This document shows positions 46,750 through 56,522 of a stretch of 64,000 nucleotides of DNA, piece by piece. The position numbers and the translations under genes are program-made. Origin of the DNA: Mesorhizobium prunaredense (GTDB taxonomy: Bacteria; Pseudomonadota; Alphaproteobacteria; Rhizobiales; Rhizobiaceae); the NCBI RefSeq assembly GCF_900156895.1, contig NZ_FTPD01000013.1, positions 124,001 through 188,000 of the forward strand, given 5' to 3'. The notes beneath the pieces were generated by a model. That model had not been told where the DNA came from, made no database searches, and worked only from the letters and a program-made list of their open reading frames with translations. Numbering within the stretch: position 1 is the first letter of the stretch; each line of letters opens with the position of its first letter.

Positions 46750-47843
46750 CAGACGTCCCTCCGCTCGAAATCGATGCGCGGGTCGACCCAGGTATAGATC
46801 AGGTCGGACAGCAGCCCGACGATCAGGCCAAGCAGCGAGAAGATGTAGAGATTGGCGAATACCACCGGATAGTCGCGCTCGACCACTGACCTGAAACCGA
46901 GCAGACCGAGGCCGTCGAGCGAAAAGATGTTCTCGATCAGCAGCGAGCCGGTGAAGAAGGCCGAGATGAAGGCGCCGGGAAAGCCGGCGACGACGATCAG
47001 CATGGCGTTGCGGAAGACGTGACCGTAGAGAACCCGCCGTTCCGACAGACCCTTGGCGCGCGCGGTCACCACATATTGCTTGCGGATTTCCTCGAGGAAC
47101 GAATTCTTGGTCAGCAGCGTCGTGGTGGCGAAGGCCGACAGCACCAGCGCCGTCAGCGGCAAGGTCATGTGCCAGAGATAGTCGACGATCTTCGCCGGCC
47201 AGGACAGTTGGTCCCAATTGTCGGAGGTGATGCCGCGCAGCGGAAACAAGTCGTAGAACGATCCGCCGGCAAACAGCACCATCAGCAAGATGCCGAACAG
47301 GAAGCCCGGAATGGCGTAGCCGACAATGACGACGCCGCTGGTCCATACGTCGAATGCCGAGCCGTCCTTGACGGCCTTGCGGATGCCGAGCGGGATCGAA
47401 ATCAGGTAGGACAGCAGCGTGATCCACAGCCCGATCGAGATCGACACTGGCATCTTTTCCAGGATCAGATCGATCACTGAGATGTCTCGGAAATAGCTGT
47501 CGCCGAAATCGAACCGGATATAGTTCCACAGCATCATGCCGAAGCGCTCGAGCGGTGGCTTGTCGAAGCCGAACTGCTTTTCCAGCTTGGCGATGAATTC
47601 GGGATCGAGCCCTTGCGCGCCGCGATATCTCGAACCGGCGTCGCCGGCCACGTCAAAATTGCTGGCGCCGGCGTCACCACCGCCGCCGCCAAGGCGGTCG
47701 CTGCCGCCCTGGTTGGTCAGCCGGGCGATGATCTGCTCGACAGGCCCGCCCGGCGCGAACTGGATGACGGCGAACGACACCGCCATGATGCCGAACAAGG
47801 TCGGGATCATCAGCAGGATGCGGCGCAGGATATAGGCGCCCAT
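46749..47843 (-). CDS. yejB: Peptide ABC importer permease YejB
   Basis: This 364-residue permease starts [20 protein letters not shown] and has a Gly-rich periplasmic stretch ([11 protein letters not shown]) typical of YejB, then [17 protein letters not shown] and the EAA loop [20 protein letters not shown]. About six membrane segments are seen. It is separated by 279 bases from the upstream binding-protein genes, and almost all of that is a 181-bp palindromic element. It pairs with YejE. Confidence 0.95.
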   Translation of the reverse strand: MGAYILRRILLMIPTLFGIMAVSFAVIQFAPGGPVEQIIARLTNQGGSDRLGGGGGDAGASNFDVAGDAGSRYRGAQGLDPEFIAKLEKQFGFDKPPLERFGMMLWNYIRFDFGDSYFRDISVIDLILEKMPVSISIGLWITLLSYLISIPLGIRKAVKDGSAFDVWTSGVVIVGYAIPGFLFGILLMVLFAGGSFYDLFPLRGITSDNWDQLSWPAKIVDYLWHMTLPLTALVLSAFATTTLLTKNSFLEEIRKQYVVTARAKGLSERRVLYGHVFRNAMLIVVAGFPGAFISAFFTGSLLIENIFSLDGLGLLGFRSVVERDYPVVFANLYIFSLLGLIVGLLSDLIYTWVDPRIDFERRDV

Positions 47844-47924
47844 CAGGCGTTGTCCTCCTCGAGGAAGAGCACTGTGTCTGGAGGGTCCCCCAAGGCAATC
47901 GCGTCAGACCAATTGTCGACGGCA

Positions 47925-48105
47925 GCGCCGCCCCTCATTGTCCTGCCGGACATTTCTCCCCGTATAGCGACGGGGAGAAAGGGGCCGGCCGGAGTCTCGG
48001 CGCTTTTTCTACAACGCTTGTGATTGGCAAAACCATCGATGAAGGCGCCCTTCTCCCCGTCACTATACGGGGAGAGGATGCCGGCAGGCAGGTGAGGGGC
48101 GGCGC
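47925..48105. repeat. Dispersed palindromic element, TIR family B, 181 bp
   Basis: Perfect 13-bp termini GCGCCGCCCCTCA ... TGAGGGGCGGCGC bound an element of the same length as the one at 62232-62412. Internal hairpins use CTCCCCGTATAG-type arms, and the centre carries CTACAACGCTTGTG. It sits between the binding-protein gene (upstream) and yejB (downstream) inside the yej operon. Confidence 0.92.
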
Positions 48106-48122
48106 CGACGCCCGCAAGAAAT

Positions 48123-49991
48123 TCACCCTTTGCCAATCTTTGCCGCCTTGTCCTTGTCGAACCACCACAGCGCCTCGACCGGAAAGCCGAAATCGGGCTT
48201 CTGCTCGGGAAAGCCGAAAATGTCCCAATAGGCGACTCGGTGATTCGCGAGATAATATGTTGGAATCCAGTCTAGCCGCGCGCGCAAGACCCGGTCGAGT
48301 GCTTTGAGCGCCGTGACCAGTTCGATCCGGCTCTGCGCCTTGCTGGCTGCCTCGATCAGCGCATCGATGGCCCGGCTTTCCGTGCCGGGATAGTTGCGCA
48401 TCCCCGGCGTTTTCGCCATCCGGGAATCATAGAGTATCTCCAGGCCGTCGGCAGTCGGCGTCGCCCCGATCGACCACGCTAGCAGGGTGAAATCGAAGTC
48501 GAAATTGCTTTGCCGCTGTTCATATTGCGTCGAATCGACCTGCCGGATCGAAGCGTCGATGCCGATCGTTTTCATATTCTCGGCCCAGGGCGAGAAAAGC
48601 CGAACGATGCCGTCGTCCTCGGCCAGCATTTCCACCCGCAGTCGCTCGCCCTTTTCATCGACGACGAAATTGCCCGCCCGCTTCCAACCGGCTTCGGCAA
48701 GCAGTCTCGAAGCAGCGCGCAGCAGCTTGCGGTCGTGGCCCGAACCGTCGGAGACAGGCTGCATCACCGCTTCGCCGAAGGTTTCCGGCGGCAACTCGGC
48801 TCGGAACGGCTCAAGCAGGGCCAATTCCTCGGGCGAGGGCAGGCCCTCGGCCTTGTAATCCGACCGCTCGAAGTTCGATTGCGAGCGCTCGTAGGCGCCG
48901 TAAAACAGAACCCGCCTGGTCCATTCGAAATCGAAGCAATTGGCGATCGCGCGTCTGACGCGCACATCGCGGAATTGCGCACGACGCTGGTTCAGCGCGA
49001 CAGCCTGCATCGATGGCGTTTTCTCGCCGGGAAATTCGCGTTTGACGACCCGGCCGTCCTTCAGCGCCGGAAAGTCGTAGCCGGTCGCCCATACCCGCGA
49101 GGTAAATTCCTCGCGAAAATGCGTGTCCCCCTTCTTCAGGGCTTCAAACGCTGCCTGGCGATTGATGTAAAAATCGATGCGGATGCGGTCGAAATTATAG
49201 AGGCCGCGGTTCACGGCCAGATCCCTGCCCCAATAGTCAGCGACGCGCTCATATTCGACGGTCTGTCCGGCCGCCACGCGCCCTATTTTGTAAGGTCCGG
49301 AGCCGAGCGGCGGTGTCATCGTCGAGGCATCGAAATCATTGACCGTATAAAAGGCTTTGGACACGATCGGCATGGCGACGATCGCAAGGATATTCTGCGC
49401 CGATTGTTTGCCGTTGAAGGTGAGGTCGACGGTTGCCGGATTGGCCGCAACCGCTTCCGTCATATGCCGCAACGCCTGGGAGAGGTTCGGATGGCCCTTG
49501 TCCTTGTACAGCTTCAATGCGAAGGCGACGTCCTCCGCGGTCAGTGGCGAGCCCTCATGGAAGCGCGCTTGCGGTCGCAGGCTGAAGCGGAAGCCATTGC
49601 GGTCCGGCGATAAGGTAACTGACTCGGCAAGCCGGCCATAGACCGTATCCGGCTCATCGAGTGCGCCTGCCATCAGCGAATCGAAACAGAGTTCGGTGCG
49701 CGGCGGCGACTCCCCCCTCAATACCAGTGAATTCAGCGTGTTGAACGTCAGGAAGCTCTGATTGAAGGTGGAGTTCGGCGGTGCGAAATTCATCTGGCCG
49801 CCCTTGGGCGCGTCCGGATTGACATAGTCGAAATGGCTGAAACCTTGGGGATATTTGAGGTCGCCGAAGGCCGACAGGCCGTGCAGTCTGACGCCGGTCG
49901 GGATGGCGGCGAAAGCCCGGCCGGGCAGCAAAGCTGCCGCCGTGGCCGCAGCGCCTAGGGCCAGAAAGTCGCGGCGGGGGAGCGCCGCCAT
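48123..49991 (-). CDS. yejA: YejA-type peptide-binding protein 1, Tat-exported
   Basis: This 622-residue SBP_bac_5 protein has a twin-arginine signal (ALPRRDFLALGAAATAAALL). The mature part begins with RLHGLSAFGDLKYPQGFSHF and NPDAPKGGQMNFAPP, the YejA hallmark, and shows PLGSGPYKIGRV in the middle. It would capture peptides for YejBEF. The start overlaps the upstream gene's stop by one base. A second YejA-type gene precedes it, so two binding proteins serve one transporter. The two share the general fold but differ widely in sequence and in export route. Confidence 0.92.
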   Translation of the reverse strand: MAALPRRDFLALGAAATAAALLPGRAFAAIPTGVRLHGLSAFGDLKYPQGFSHFDYVNPDAPKGGQMNFAPPNSTFNQSFLTFNTLNSLVLRGESPPRTELCFDSLMAGALDEPDTVYGRLAESVTLSPDRNGFRFSLRPQARFHEGSPLTAEDVAFALKLYKDKGHPNLSQALRHMTEAVAANPATVDLTFNGKQSAQNILAIVAMPIVSKAFYTVNDFDASTMTPPLGSGPYKIGRVAAGQTVEYERVADYWGRDLAVNRGLYNFDRIRIDFYINRQAAFEALKKGDTHFREEFTSRVWATGYDFPALKDGRVVKREFPGEKTPSMQAVALNQRRAQFRDVRVRRAIANCFDFEWTRRVLFYGAYERSQSNFERSDYKAEGLPSPEELALLEPFRAELPPETFGEAVMQPVSDGSGHDRKLLRAASRLLAEAGWKRAGNFVVDEKGERLRVEMLAEDDGIVRLFSPWAENMKTIGIDASIRQVDSTQYEQRQSNFDFDFTLLAWSIGATPTADGLEILYDSRMAKTPGMRNYPGTESRAIDALIEAASKAQSRIELVTALKALDRVLRARLDWIPTYYLANHRVAYWDIFGFPEQKPDFGFPVEALWWFDKDKAAKIGKG

Positions 49992-51868
49992 CAATTGCCA
50001 CTCTTGTATTTTGCCGCCAGCGCCTTTTCCTTGTCCGGATCGATCCACCAGGAATTCTGGTCAACGCCGCTATAGGCCGGCTGCTTTTCCGGGATGCCGA
50101 ACTTGTTCCAGTAGGCTATCCAGACCACCGACCGATGGTGTTGCGGCACGACATAGTAATTCCAAAGCAGCACCCGGTCGAGCGCATGGGTGGCGGCAAC
50201 CAGATCGTCGCGGTCGGTCGCAAAGATGACGCGATCGACCAGCGCATCGACGACCGGATTCTTGATGCCGGCGTAGTTGCGCGATCCAGGCGTGTCGGCG
50301 GCCTTGGAACTCCAGAAGTCACGCTGCTCGTTGCCCGGCGAATCCGACTGCCCCAACTGCGATATGGTGACGTCGAAATCGAAATTGTTGACGCGGTTGA
50401 TGTATTGGGTCTGGTCGATCAGCCGCAGCGTGGCGTCGACGCCGATCTTGCGCAGATTGGCGATGTAGGGACTGGAAAGGACCTGGTCGGTATCGTTCCA
50501 GCCGAGGATTTCGAACTTGAAAGGCTCGCCCGTCTTGGCATTGACCATCTTGCCGCCCTTGATCACCCAGCCCGCCTTGGCGAAGAGATCGACCGCAGTC
50601 TTGAGATACTTGCGTTCCGCCTGTGGCGAATCGTAGACCGGCAGCTTGAATTCTTGGGTGAAGACTTCGGGCGGCAGCTTGTCGCGATATTGCTCGAGGA
50701 TGTCCAGTTCCTTGCCTTGCGGCAGGCCGCTCGATGCCAGTTCGGTGCCTTGGAAGTAACTGCTGGTACGGGTGTTGGAACCGAAGAACAAGGTACGATT
50801 CATGCTCTCGAAGTCGAGAGGGTAAGTCAGCGCGGCGCGCACCAGACGATCCCCAAACAGCGGACGCCTTGTGTTGAGCATGAAGGCCTGCATCGGCTCG
50901 GGTGAGGCGGTCTTGAATTCCTGCTTGATGACGTCGCCTGCCTGGACCGCCGGGAAATTATAGGCGGTGTTCCAGCGCCTCGAACTGTTTTCCGGCCTGA
51001 TGTCATGCAGTCCGCCCTTGGTGAAGGCTTGCCAGGCGGCATTGTCGTCGAGAAAATAGCTGAAACGCTGCCTGTCGAAATTCTCGCGGCCGATCTTCAC
51101 CGGCAGTTTGGCAGCCCAGTAGTCCGGAACCCTCTGCCAGATGATTTCAGAGCCCGGCTTGAAGCTGGCGATCTTGTACGCGGCCGAGCCGAGCGGCGGC
51201 TCCTGCGTCGGCCTGGTGACGTCGCGCTTCTTGCCGTTGGCGTCGGTGCCTTCCCACCAATGCTTCGGCAGCACAACGAGATCGCCGAGGATTTTCGGCA
51301 ACTCCCGGTTGCCCTTCTGGTTGAAATGGAACTCGACTTCGCGGTCGGAAACCGCAATCGCCTCGGTGACATTCTCGAAATAGCGGCTGTACATCGGGCT
51401 GTTGGCCTTCAGCACCTGAAACGACCAGATCACATCGTCGGTGGTGATCGGCTTGCCGTCATGCCATTTGGCCCGCGCATCGAGACGGTAGGTCGCTGAC
51501 GAATAGTCGTCCGGATGTTTGTAGGCGTCGGCGATCAGCGGATGGCTGACGCTGCCTTCGTCGGTTGCCTGCTCCATCAGCGTGTCGTAGAGCAATCCGC
51601 CGCCGAACGGGGCGAAGCCAGCCGCGGCGGAACCCTGGACGATATACGGATTGAAGCTGTCGAACGTGCCGAGCACCACCGAATTCAGCGTGCCGCCCTT
51701 CGGCGCGTCCGGATTGACGTAATCATAGTGCTGGAAGCTGTCGCCATATTTGGATTCGCCGATCAGCGACGAGGTGGTGCGCCATTCGTCCGCGAAGGCT
51801 GCCTGCAGGCCGCCGGCGAAAGCCGCCACAACCAGCATCGATCTGAGAACCGTTCGGCCAACCGTCAT
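49991..51868 (-). CDS. yejA: YejA-type peptide-binding protein 2, Sec-exported
   Basis: This 625-residue SBP_bac_5 protein has a Sec-type signal peptide (RTVLRSMLVVAAFAGGLQAAFA). It shows the YejA phrases NPDAPKGGTLNSVVLG and PPLGSAAYKIASF, and WWEGTDANGKKRDVTRPT typical of YejA. It is the first gene of the yej operon in this direction and is followed directly by the Tat-exported second binding protein. ATG at 51868 follows AGGAGAAGG. Two ligands or two affinity ranges are possible. Confidence 0.93.
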   Translation of the reverse strand: MTVGRTVLRSMLVVAAFAGGLQAAFADEWRTTSSLIGESKYGDSFQHYDYVNPDAPKGGTLNSVVLGTFDSFNPYIVQGSAAAGFAPFGGGLLYDTLMEQATDEGSVSHPLIADAYKHPDDYSSATYRLDARAKWHDGKPITTDDVIWSFQVLKANSPMYSRYFENVTEAIAVSDREVEFHFNQKGNRELPKILGDLVVLPKHWWEGTDANGKKRDVTRPTQEPPLGSAAYKIASFKPGSEIIWQRVPDYWAAKLPVKIGRENFDRQRFSYFLDDNAAWQAFTKGGLHDIRPENSSRRWNTAYNFPAVQAGDVIKQEFKTASPEPMQAFMLNTRRPLFGDRLVRAALTYPLDFESMNRTLFFGSNTRTSSYFQGTELASSGLPQGKELDILEQYRDKLPPEVFTQEFKLPVYDSPQAERKYLKTAVDLFAKAGWVIKGGKMVNAKTGEPFKFEILGWNDTDQVLSSPYIANLRKIGVDATLRLIDQTQYINRVNNFDFDVTISQLGQSDSPGNEQRDFWSSKAADTPGSRNYAGIKNPVVDALVDRVIFATDRDDLVAATHALDRVLLWNYYVVPQHHRSVVWIAYWNKFGIPEKQPAYSGVDQNSWWIDPDKEKALAAKYKSGN

Positions 51869-51969
51869 GCCTTCTCCTGTGCGATAGCTGCTAGCGGACA
51901 ATCTAGTTCATTTGACGCTCATGAAAACCGCGCCAGCCCGGCTTTGTCGCCGCACGTGCGCTTTTCCCA

Positions 51970-52002
51970 TTGAAAAAGCCGGGCTGAACCCGGCTTTTTC
52001 AA
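51970..52002. terminator. Strong hairpin between cycM and yejA
   Basis: TTGAAAAAGCCGGG pairs perfectly with CCCGGCTTTTTCAA around CTGAA. Read on the minus strand it has a GC core followed by a T-run, suiting rho-independent termination of cycM just 24 bases behind its stop. Read the other way it also ends in T's. Confidence 0.85.
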
Positions 52003-52025
52003 GGAATGTTTCGATTACAATTGCG

Positions 52026-52715
52026 TTATTGCGCCGGAGCTGGTGCCGGAGCGGCAGGGGCTGGCGCAGCAGGGGCCGGAGCTGGTGCGGCCGGTGCTTC
52101 ACCCTCTGCCGGCTTGGCCGGCGCGGCGCCTTCGGCGGGCGCGGCTGCATTCTCGGCCGAAGCGCCGGGTGTCGGCAGCGGCTTCGGGCTGTCCGACAGC
52201 GTGCGCAGATAGGCGATGACGTTGGCGCGGTCCTCGTCCTTCGGCAGGCCGGCGAAGCCCATCGCCGTGCCCTTCACCAGCTTCTTCGGCGCGAGCAGGA
52301 AATGATTGAGGTTGTCGTAGGTCCACTTCTCGGCGCCGCCCTTGGAAAACTCCTTCATCCCCGCCGAATAGGCGAAGCCCGCATGCTCGGCGACGGGACG
52401 ATCGACGATGTCCCACAGATCAGGGCCGACCTTGTTCGGCCCGCCTTTTTCGCCGGTGTGGCAGGCCTGGCACTTCTTGAACACGGACGCACCCGCCTCG
52501 ACATTGGCGTTGGCCAGGAGGTCGGCGATCGGCTTGGCTTCGGCGGGGGCTGCCGGGCCGCCCTCGGCAGGCTCCTCGGTCGCCTCGATGGCGTAGCCGG
52601 GTTTTTCCGGTGCCGGGGAGGCGAACAGGGCGTCGGACACGATGCCGACCGAGAAGACGACGAACACGGTTCCGAGCAGACCGCCGATCAGCTTGTTGAT
52701 TTCGAAAGAGTCCAT
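52026..52715 (-). CDS. cycM: Membrane-anchored cytochrome c (CycM type)
   Basis: This 229-residue protein is anchored by an N-terminal uncleaved helix ([21 protein letters not shown]) and carries a class I cytochrome c domain with heme motif CQACH (Cys82, Cys85, His86) and a likely Met ligand in GTAMGFAG. In rhizobia CycM passes electrons from the bc1 complex to the aa3 oxidase. The C-terminal ~35 residues are an unusual Ala/Pro/Glu-rich tail ([20 protein letters not shown]). It stands alone, divergent from kdsB. Confidence 0.93.
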   Translation of the reverse strand: MDSFEINKLIGGLLGTVFVVFSVGIVSDALFASPAPEKPGYAIEATEEPAEGGPAAPAEAKPIADLLANANVEAGASVFKKCQACHTGEKGGPNKVGPDLWDIVDRPVAEHAGFAYSAGMKEFSKGGAEKWTYDNLNHFLLAPKKLVKGTAMGFAGLPKDEDRANVIAYLRTLSDSPKPLPTPGASAENAAAPAEGAAPAKPAEGEAPAAPAPAPAAPAPAAPAPAPAQ

Positions 52716-52908
52716 ACGCCCCAGGCTCCCTTTTCCGGCGGACCGATCCGTCCACTCCGTCCGTCGGTAGTCGTGAACCACCCCGCGAGGCGGTCAAATC
52801 GGGCGGAAACTAGGTCTTTTGCTCTGGCGTTGCAACACATATAAGGGCGCTTCCAGTGAGACCTTTTGCCACTTTTGCCTTGCTCTTTTTTGGATGCTTC
52901 ATCACCCG

Positions 52909-53637
52909 ATGTCCACGCTCATCCTCATCCCGGCCCGCATGGCCTCGACCCGCCTGCCGGGCAAGCCGCTGGCCGACATCGCCGGCGTTCCGATGATCGT
53001 CCATGTCGCCCGCCGCGCCGCCGAGGCCGGACTCGGCCGGGTGGTCGTCGCCACCGATACTGTCAGCGTGGCGGAGGCGGTGCGCACGCACGGTTTCGAG
53101 GCGGTGATGACGCGCGTCGGCCACGAATCTGGTTCCGACCGCATCTTCGAGGCGCTGGCCACGCTGGATCCCGGGCGTGAGGTCGAAACGATCGTCAACG
53201 TGCAGGGCGACCTGCCGACCATCGATCCCGACATCATCAAGGCCGCGCTGAAGCCTTTCGAGGACGCGACGGTCGACATCGCCACGCTCGGTATCGAGAT
53301 CGTCCGCGACGAGGAAAAGACCAATCCGAATGTCGTCAAGATCGTCGGCTCGCCACTGTCTGAGACACGGCTGCGGGCGCTCTACTTCACCCGCGCCACC
53401 GCACCCTGGGGCGATGGGCCGCTCTATCATCACATCGGCCTCTATGCCTATCGCCGCTCAGCGCTCGAGCGCTTTGTCGCGCTGCAGCCGTCGCCGCTGG
53501 AACGGCGCGAGAAGCTCGAGCAGTTGCGGGCGCTGGAGGCCGGCATGCGCATCGATGCCGAGATCGTAAAGTCGGCGCCGTTCGGCGTCGACACGCCGGA
53601 CGATCTCGAACGCGCCAGAACCGTCCTTTCAACCTGA
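52909..53637 (+). CDS. kdsB: 3-deoxy-manno-octulosonate cytidylyltransferase
   Basis: This 242-residue enzyme makes CMP-Kdo for lipopolysaccharide core synthesis. Family motifs are [20 protein letters not shown] at the N-terminus, NVQGDLP in the middle and [16 protein letters not shown] toward the end. Length is standard. The ATG at 52909 gives the expected [10 protein letters not shown] start; the longer frame upstream lacks support. pheA follows 27 bases later on the same strand. Confidence 0.96.
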   Translation: MSTLILIPARMASTRLPGKPLADIAGVPMIVHVARRAAEAGLGRVVVATDTVSVAEAVRTHGFEAVMTRVGHESGSDRIFEALATLDPGREVETIVNVQGDLPTIDPDIIKAALKPFEDATVDIATLGIEIVRDEEKTNPNVVKIVGSPLSETRLRALYFTRATAPWGDGPLYHHIGLYAYRRSALERFVALQPSPLERREKLEQLRALEAGMRIDAEIVKSAPFGVDTPDDLERARTVLST

Positions 53638-53664
53638 GACATTTGGACACCTGAGACATTTGGC

Positions 53665-54528
53665 ATGCCTGAAAAAACCAACAGAATAGCCTTCCAGGGC
53701 GAGCCGGGCGCCAATTCCGACACCGCCTGCCGCAACATGTTCCCTGATATGGAGCCGTTGCCGTGTCCGACCTTCGAGGACGCCTTCAATGCGGTCGAGA
53801 CCGGCAAGGCCGACCTCGCCATGATCCCGATCGAGAACACGATTGCCGGGCGCGTCGCCGACATCCATCATCTCCTGCCGGAATCGAAGCTGCACATCGT
53901 CGGCGAATATTTTTTGCCGATCCATTTCCAGCTGATGGTTCTGCCGGGCGTCAGGCGCGACGAGATCAAGACCGTGCATAGCCACATCCATGCGCTCGGC
54001 CAGTGCCGCAAGTATATCCGCAAGAACGGCTGGAAGCCGGTGGTCGCCGGCGACACGGCGGGCGCCGCCAAGCTGGTCGCCGAGCTGAAGGACCGCACCA
54101 TGGCGGCGTTGGCGCCGGCGCTGGCCGCGACGCTCTATGGGCTCGACATCATCGAGCAGAATGTCGAGGACACCGACAGCAACGTCACCCGCTTCGTCGT
54201 GCTGACCAGGAACAGGCAGTGGGCCGAACGTCCCTCGGCCGATGCCAGGATGATGACGACGTTCATCTTCCGCGTCCGCAACGTGCCGGCCGCGCTTTAC
54301 AAGGCGATGGGCGGCTTTGCCACCAACGGCATCAACATGACCAAGCTGGAGAGCTACCAGCTCGGCGCATTCACGGCGACCCTGTTTTACGCCGATATCG
54401 AGGGTCATCCCGATGATCCGCTGGTCAAACTGGCGCTCGACGAGCTTGCCTTCTTCTCGCGCGAAATGCGGATACTCGGCGTCTACCCGGCCAGCCAGTC
54501 GCGCGAGCAATGGAAGGTGGCGGATTAG
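53665..54528 (+). CDS. pheA: Prephenate dehydratase
   Basis: This 287-residue enzyme makes phenylpyruvate for phenylalanine synthesis. It has the PDT domain (AFQGEPGANSD, PIENTIAGRV, the catalytic threonine in DSNVTRFVVL) and a C-terminal ACT domain from about residue 200 (FIFRVRNVPAALYKAMGGFA). The ACT Phe-binding motif ESRP is altered to ESYQ (TKLESYQLGAF) and GALV to AALY. It is a stand-alone PDT without chorismate mutase. It lies between kdsB and a hydrolase gene. Confidence 0.96.
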   Translation: MPEKTNRIAFQGEPGANSDTACRNMFPDMEPLPCPTFEDAFNAVETGKADLAMIPIENTIAGRVADIHHLLPESKLHIVGEYFLPIHFQLMVLPGVRRDEIKTVHSHIHALGQCRKYIRKNGWKPVVAGDTAGAAKLVAELKDRTMAALAPALAATLYGLDIIEQNVEDTDSNVTRFVVLTRNRQWAERPSADARMMTTFIFRVRNVPAALYKAMGGFATNGINMTKLESYQLGAFTATLFYADIEGHPDDPLVKLALDELAFFSREMRILGVYPASQSREQWKVAD

Positions 54529-54572
54529 CTCAGCGCCTTGCCAGGTGACGACCATCGGGCGACATTCCTGCG

Positions 54573-55376
54573 ATGTGGCTTTTGAAACTGACGCTCGCGG
54601 TCGCTGGATTGTATGCGGTGATTGTTGCCGTCGTGTATGTGCTCCAGTCCTGGCTGATCTTTCCAGCCGGCCTTGCGGCTTTCGGACCCGATCTGCCGGC
54701 CGGGGCACGCCATGTCGAGCTGGCGACTGAGGGTGGCGAGCGCGTCGTTCTGGTCCGCCTGCCGGCAAGGCAGGCGCCGGCCGAGCCACGCCCGCTGCTG
54801 CTGGGGTTCGCCGGCAACGCCTGGAACGCCGACGCACTTGCCCTCATGCTGCACCAGCTATTTCCCGAACATGAGGTCGCTGCGCTGCACTACCGCGGCT
54901 ATGCGCCAAGCAGCGGCAGCCCGTCGGCCGCGGCCCTGTTCGAGGACGCCCGACGCGCCCATGACCAGCTGGCCGGCGATGCCAAATCCGGCATCGTCGC
55001 CGTCGGCCTTAGCATCGGCGCTGCGGTCGCGGTCGATCTGGCGACGGCCCGGCGCCTGCGCGGCATCGTCATGGTTACTCCCTTCGATTCGCTCAGAGAA
55101 CTCGCCGCACACCACTATCCCTGGCTGCCGGTGCGCCTCTTGCTGCGGCACCGCATGGAAGCGGCTGAAGCTCTGCGCGGCCTCGACGTGCCGACGGCGG
55201 TCATCACCGCCGAGAACGACACCATCGTACCTGCGGCGCGTTCGGCGCCTCTGCGCGCGGCTGCCCGTGACCTGCGTAGCCACATCGCCATAGCGGCTGG
55301 CCACAACGACCTCTATGGCCATCCCGACTTCGCCGAAGCGCTACGCGCCTCCGTCGCGGCGGTCATGCGCGATTGA
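54573..55376 (+). CDS. Membrane-anchored alpha/beta hydrolase
   Basis: This 267-residue protein has an N-terminal membrane helix (LLKLTLAVAGLYAVIVAVVYV) followed by an alpha/beta-hydrolase core of the YqiA/BEM46 type. The nucleophile elbow is GLSIGA (Ser), the acid is seen in TAENDTIVP and the His in GHNDLYG. The active site would face the periplasm or the membrane. Substrate unknown. It follows pheA after 44 bases. Confidence 0.87.
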   Translation: MWLLKLTLAVAGLYAVIVAVVYVLQSWLIFPAGLAAFGPDLPAGARHVELATEGGERVVLVRLPARQAPAEPRPLLLGFAGNAWNADALALMLHQLFPEHEVAALHYRGYAPSSGSPSAAALFEDARRAHDQLAGDAKSGIVAVGLSIGAAVAVDLATARRLRGIVMVTPFDSLRELAAHHYPWLPVRLLLRHRMEAAEALRGLDVPTAVITAENDTIVPAARSAPLRAAARDLRSHIAIAAGHNDLYGHPDFAEALRASVAAVMRD

Positions 55377-55467
55377 AAAACAGTTCCCGGATGTCGGAAT
55401 TCCGGCGCGACATACGTCCTTTGCTTGCCGCAGTCGAAGAAGGGAGACGACGAGATGAGGCCTGCCA

Positions 55468-56121
55468 ATGACCCCCACCATCACCGCCTTTGAACGGTCG
55501 CCCGATCGCGGCAGGGGACTGGCGCGTGACATGCGGGTTCGCTGGGCGCTTGAAGAAGTCGGCCTGCCCTACAAGGTTCGTCTCGTTTCGTTCAAGGCGA
55601 TGAAGGAACCCGCGCATCTCGCGCTTCATCCTTTCGGGCAGATTCCGACCTATGAGGAAGGCGATCTCGCGCTGTTCGAGTCCGGGGCGATCGTGTTCTA
55701 TATCGCCGAGCGCCATGCGGGCCTGCTGCCAGACGAGGCGAATGCCCGGGCGCGCGCAATCTCATGGATGTTTGCCGCGCTCAACACCGTGGAGCCGCCG
55801 ATCCTTGAACGCCAAACCGCCGTGCTCCTGGAGCGCGACGAAACCTGGCACGAACAGCGCCTGCCTATGGTCGATGATCGCATCCGTGACCGGCTGGGCG
55901 AGCTTTCCGGTCGCCTTGGCGATGCCGACTGGCTCGATGGCGCCTTCAGCGCCGGAGACCTGATGATGGTGCACGTGCTGCTAAGATTGAGCGGGTCGGG
56001 GATACTGGACGAATATCCGAACCTCTCCGCCTATGTCGCCCGTGGCGAAGCCCGGCCCGCCTACAAGCGTGCTTTCGCCGCTCAACTGGCGATTTTCACT
56101 GGCAAGTCGCCGACCGGCTGA
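55468..56121 (+). CDS. Glutathione S-transferase family protein
   Basis: This 217-residue protein has an N-terminal thioredoxin-like domain (VRWALEEVGLPYKVRLVSF, HPFGQIPTYEEGD, LFESGAIVFYIAERH) and an all-helical C-terminal domain. The LxxEVGLPY and ESxAI signatures are typical of GSTs. The usual catalytic Ser/Cys at the end of strand 1 is not obvious: the stretch reads ERSPDRGRGLARDMRVRW and includes Ser11. Function may be detoxification or an isomerase-like role. The gene following is of very different composition. Confidence 0.87.
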   Translation: MTPTITAFERSPDRGRGLARDMRVRWALEEVGLPYKVRLVSFKAMKEPAHLALHPFGQIPTYEEGDLALFESGAIVFYIAERHAGLLPDEANARARAISWMFAALNTVEPPILERQTAVLLERDETWHEQRLPMVDDRIRDRLGELSGRLGDADWLDGAFSAGDLMMVHVLLRLSGSGILDEYPNLSAYVARGEARPAYKRAFAAQLAIFTGKSPTG

Positions 56122-56210
56122 TAAAGATCTGCAATCGGCCGAACTTGCTCGTTCAGAAAGGGCAATGGCCATTTCTATAAAAGTGCAATCTCGTGAAAGA
56201 ACCGCCGTTT

Positions 56211-56522
56211 ATGCGCAGACTCATAAAAATCCTAATAGTTTTTGCCTTTGTTTTTGAGATATTATGTTTGTTCTTTTTGTCAAAAGGCATTGGTGGTTAC
56301 TTAGTTATATCTAGCCCAGGAGATTTTTATGAAACCTTGGGACTAAGACGTTTGCTGTTGGTTTTACTGATGTTTGGTACGGCCTATATGTACTTAAAAT
56401 ATGAGAGTCATAATGATAAAATCATCCGAGCGAATCTTCCGCACCTATCAATTAAAACGGTGAGATTTTCTCAGATTGGGATGATTTTTGTAATGGCGTC
56501 TATCGCTTGGTTAGTATCATAA
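56211..56522 (+). CDS. Small AT-rich membrane protein, hypothetical
   Basis: This 103-residue protein has three hydrophobic segments: RLIKILIVFAFVFEILCLFF at the N-terminus, RLLLVLLMFGTAYMYL in the middle and IGMIFVMASIAWLV at the end. I recognise no family. The DNA is far more AT-rich than its surroundings (a 60-base line at 56281 has 23 G/C, against 39 at 55921) with unusual codons such as ATA and TTA. That suggests transfer from outside. An upstream in-frame GTG at 56193 would add six residues; neither start has a strong ribosome-binding site. It is on the plus strand, 89 bases behind the GST gene. Confidence 0.6.
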   Translation: MRRLIKILIVFAFVFEILCLFFLSKGIGGYLVISSPGDFYETLGLRRLLLVLLMFGTAYMYLKYESHNDKIIRANLPHLSIKTVRFSQIGMIFVMASIAWLVS

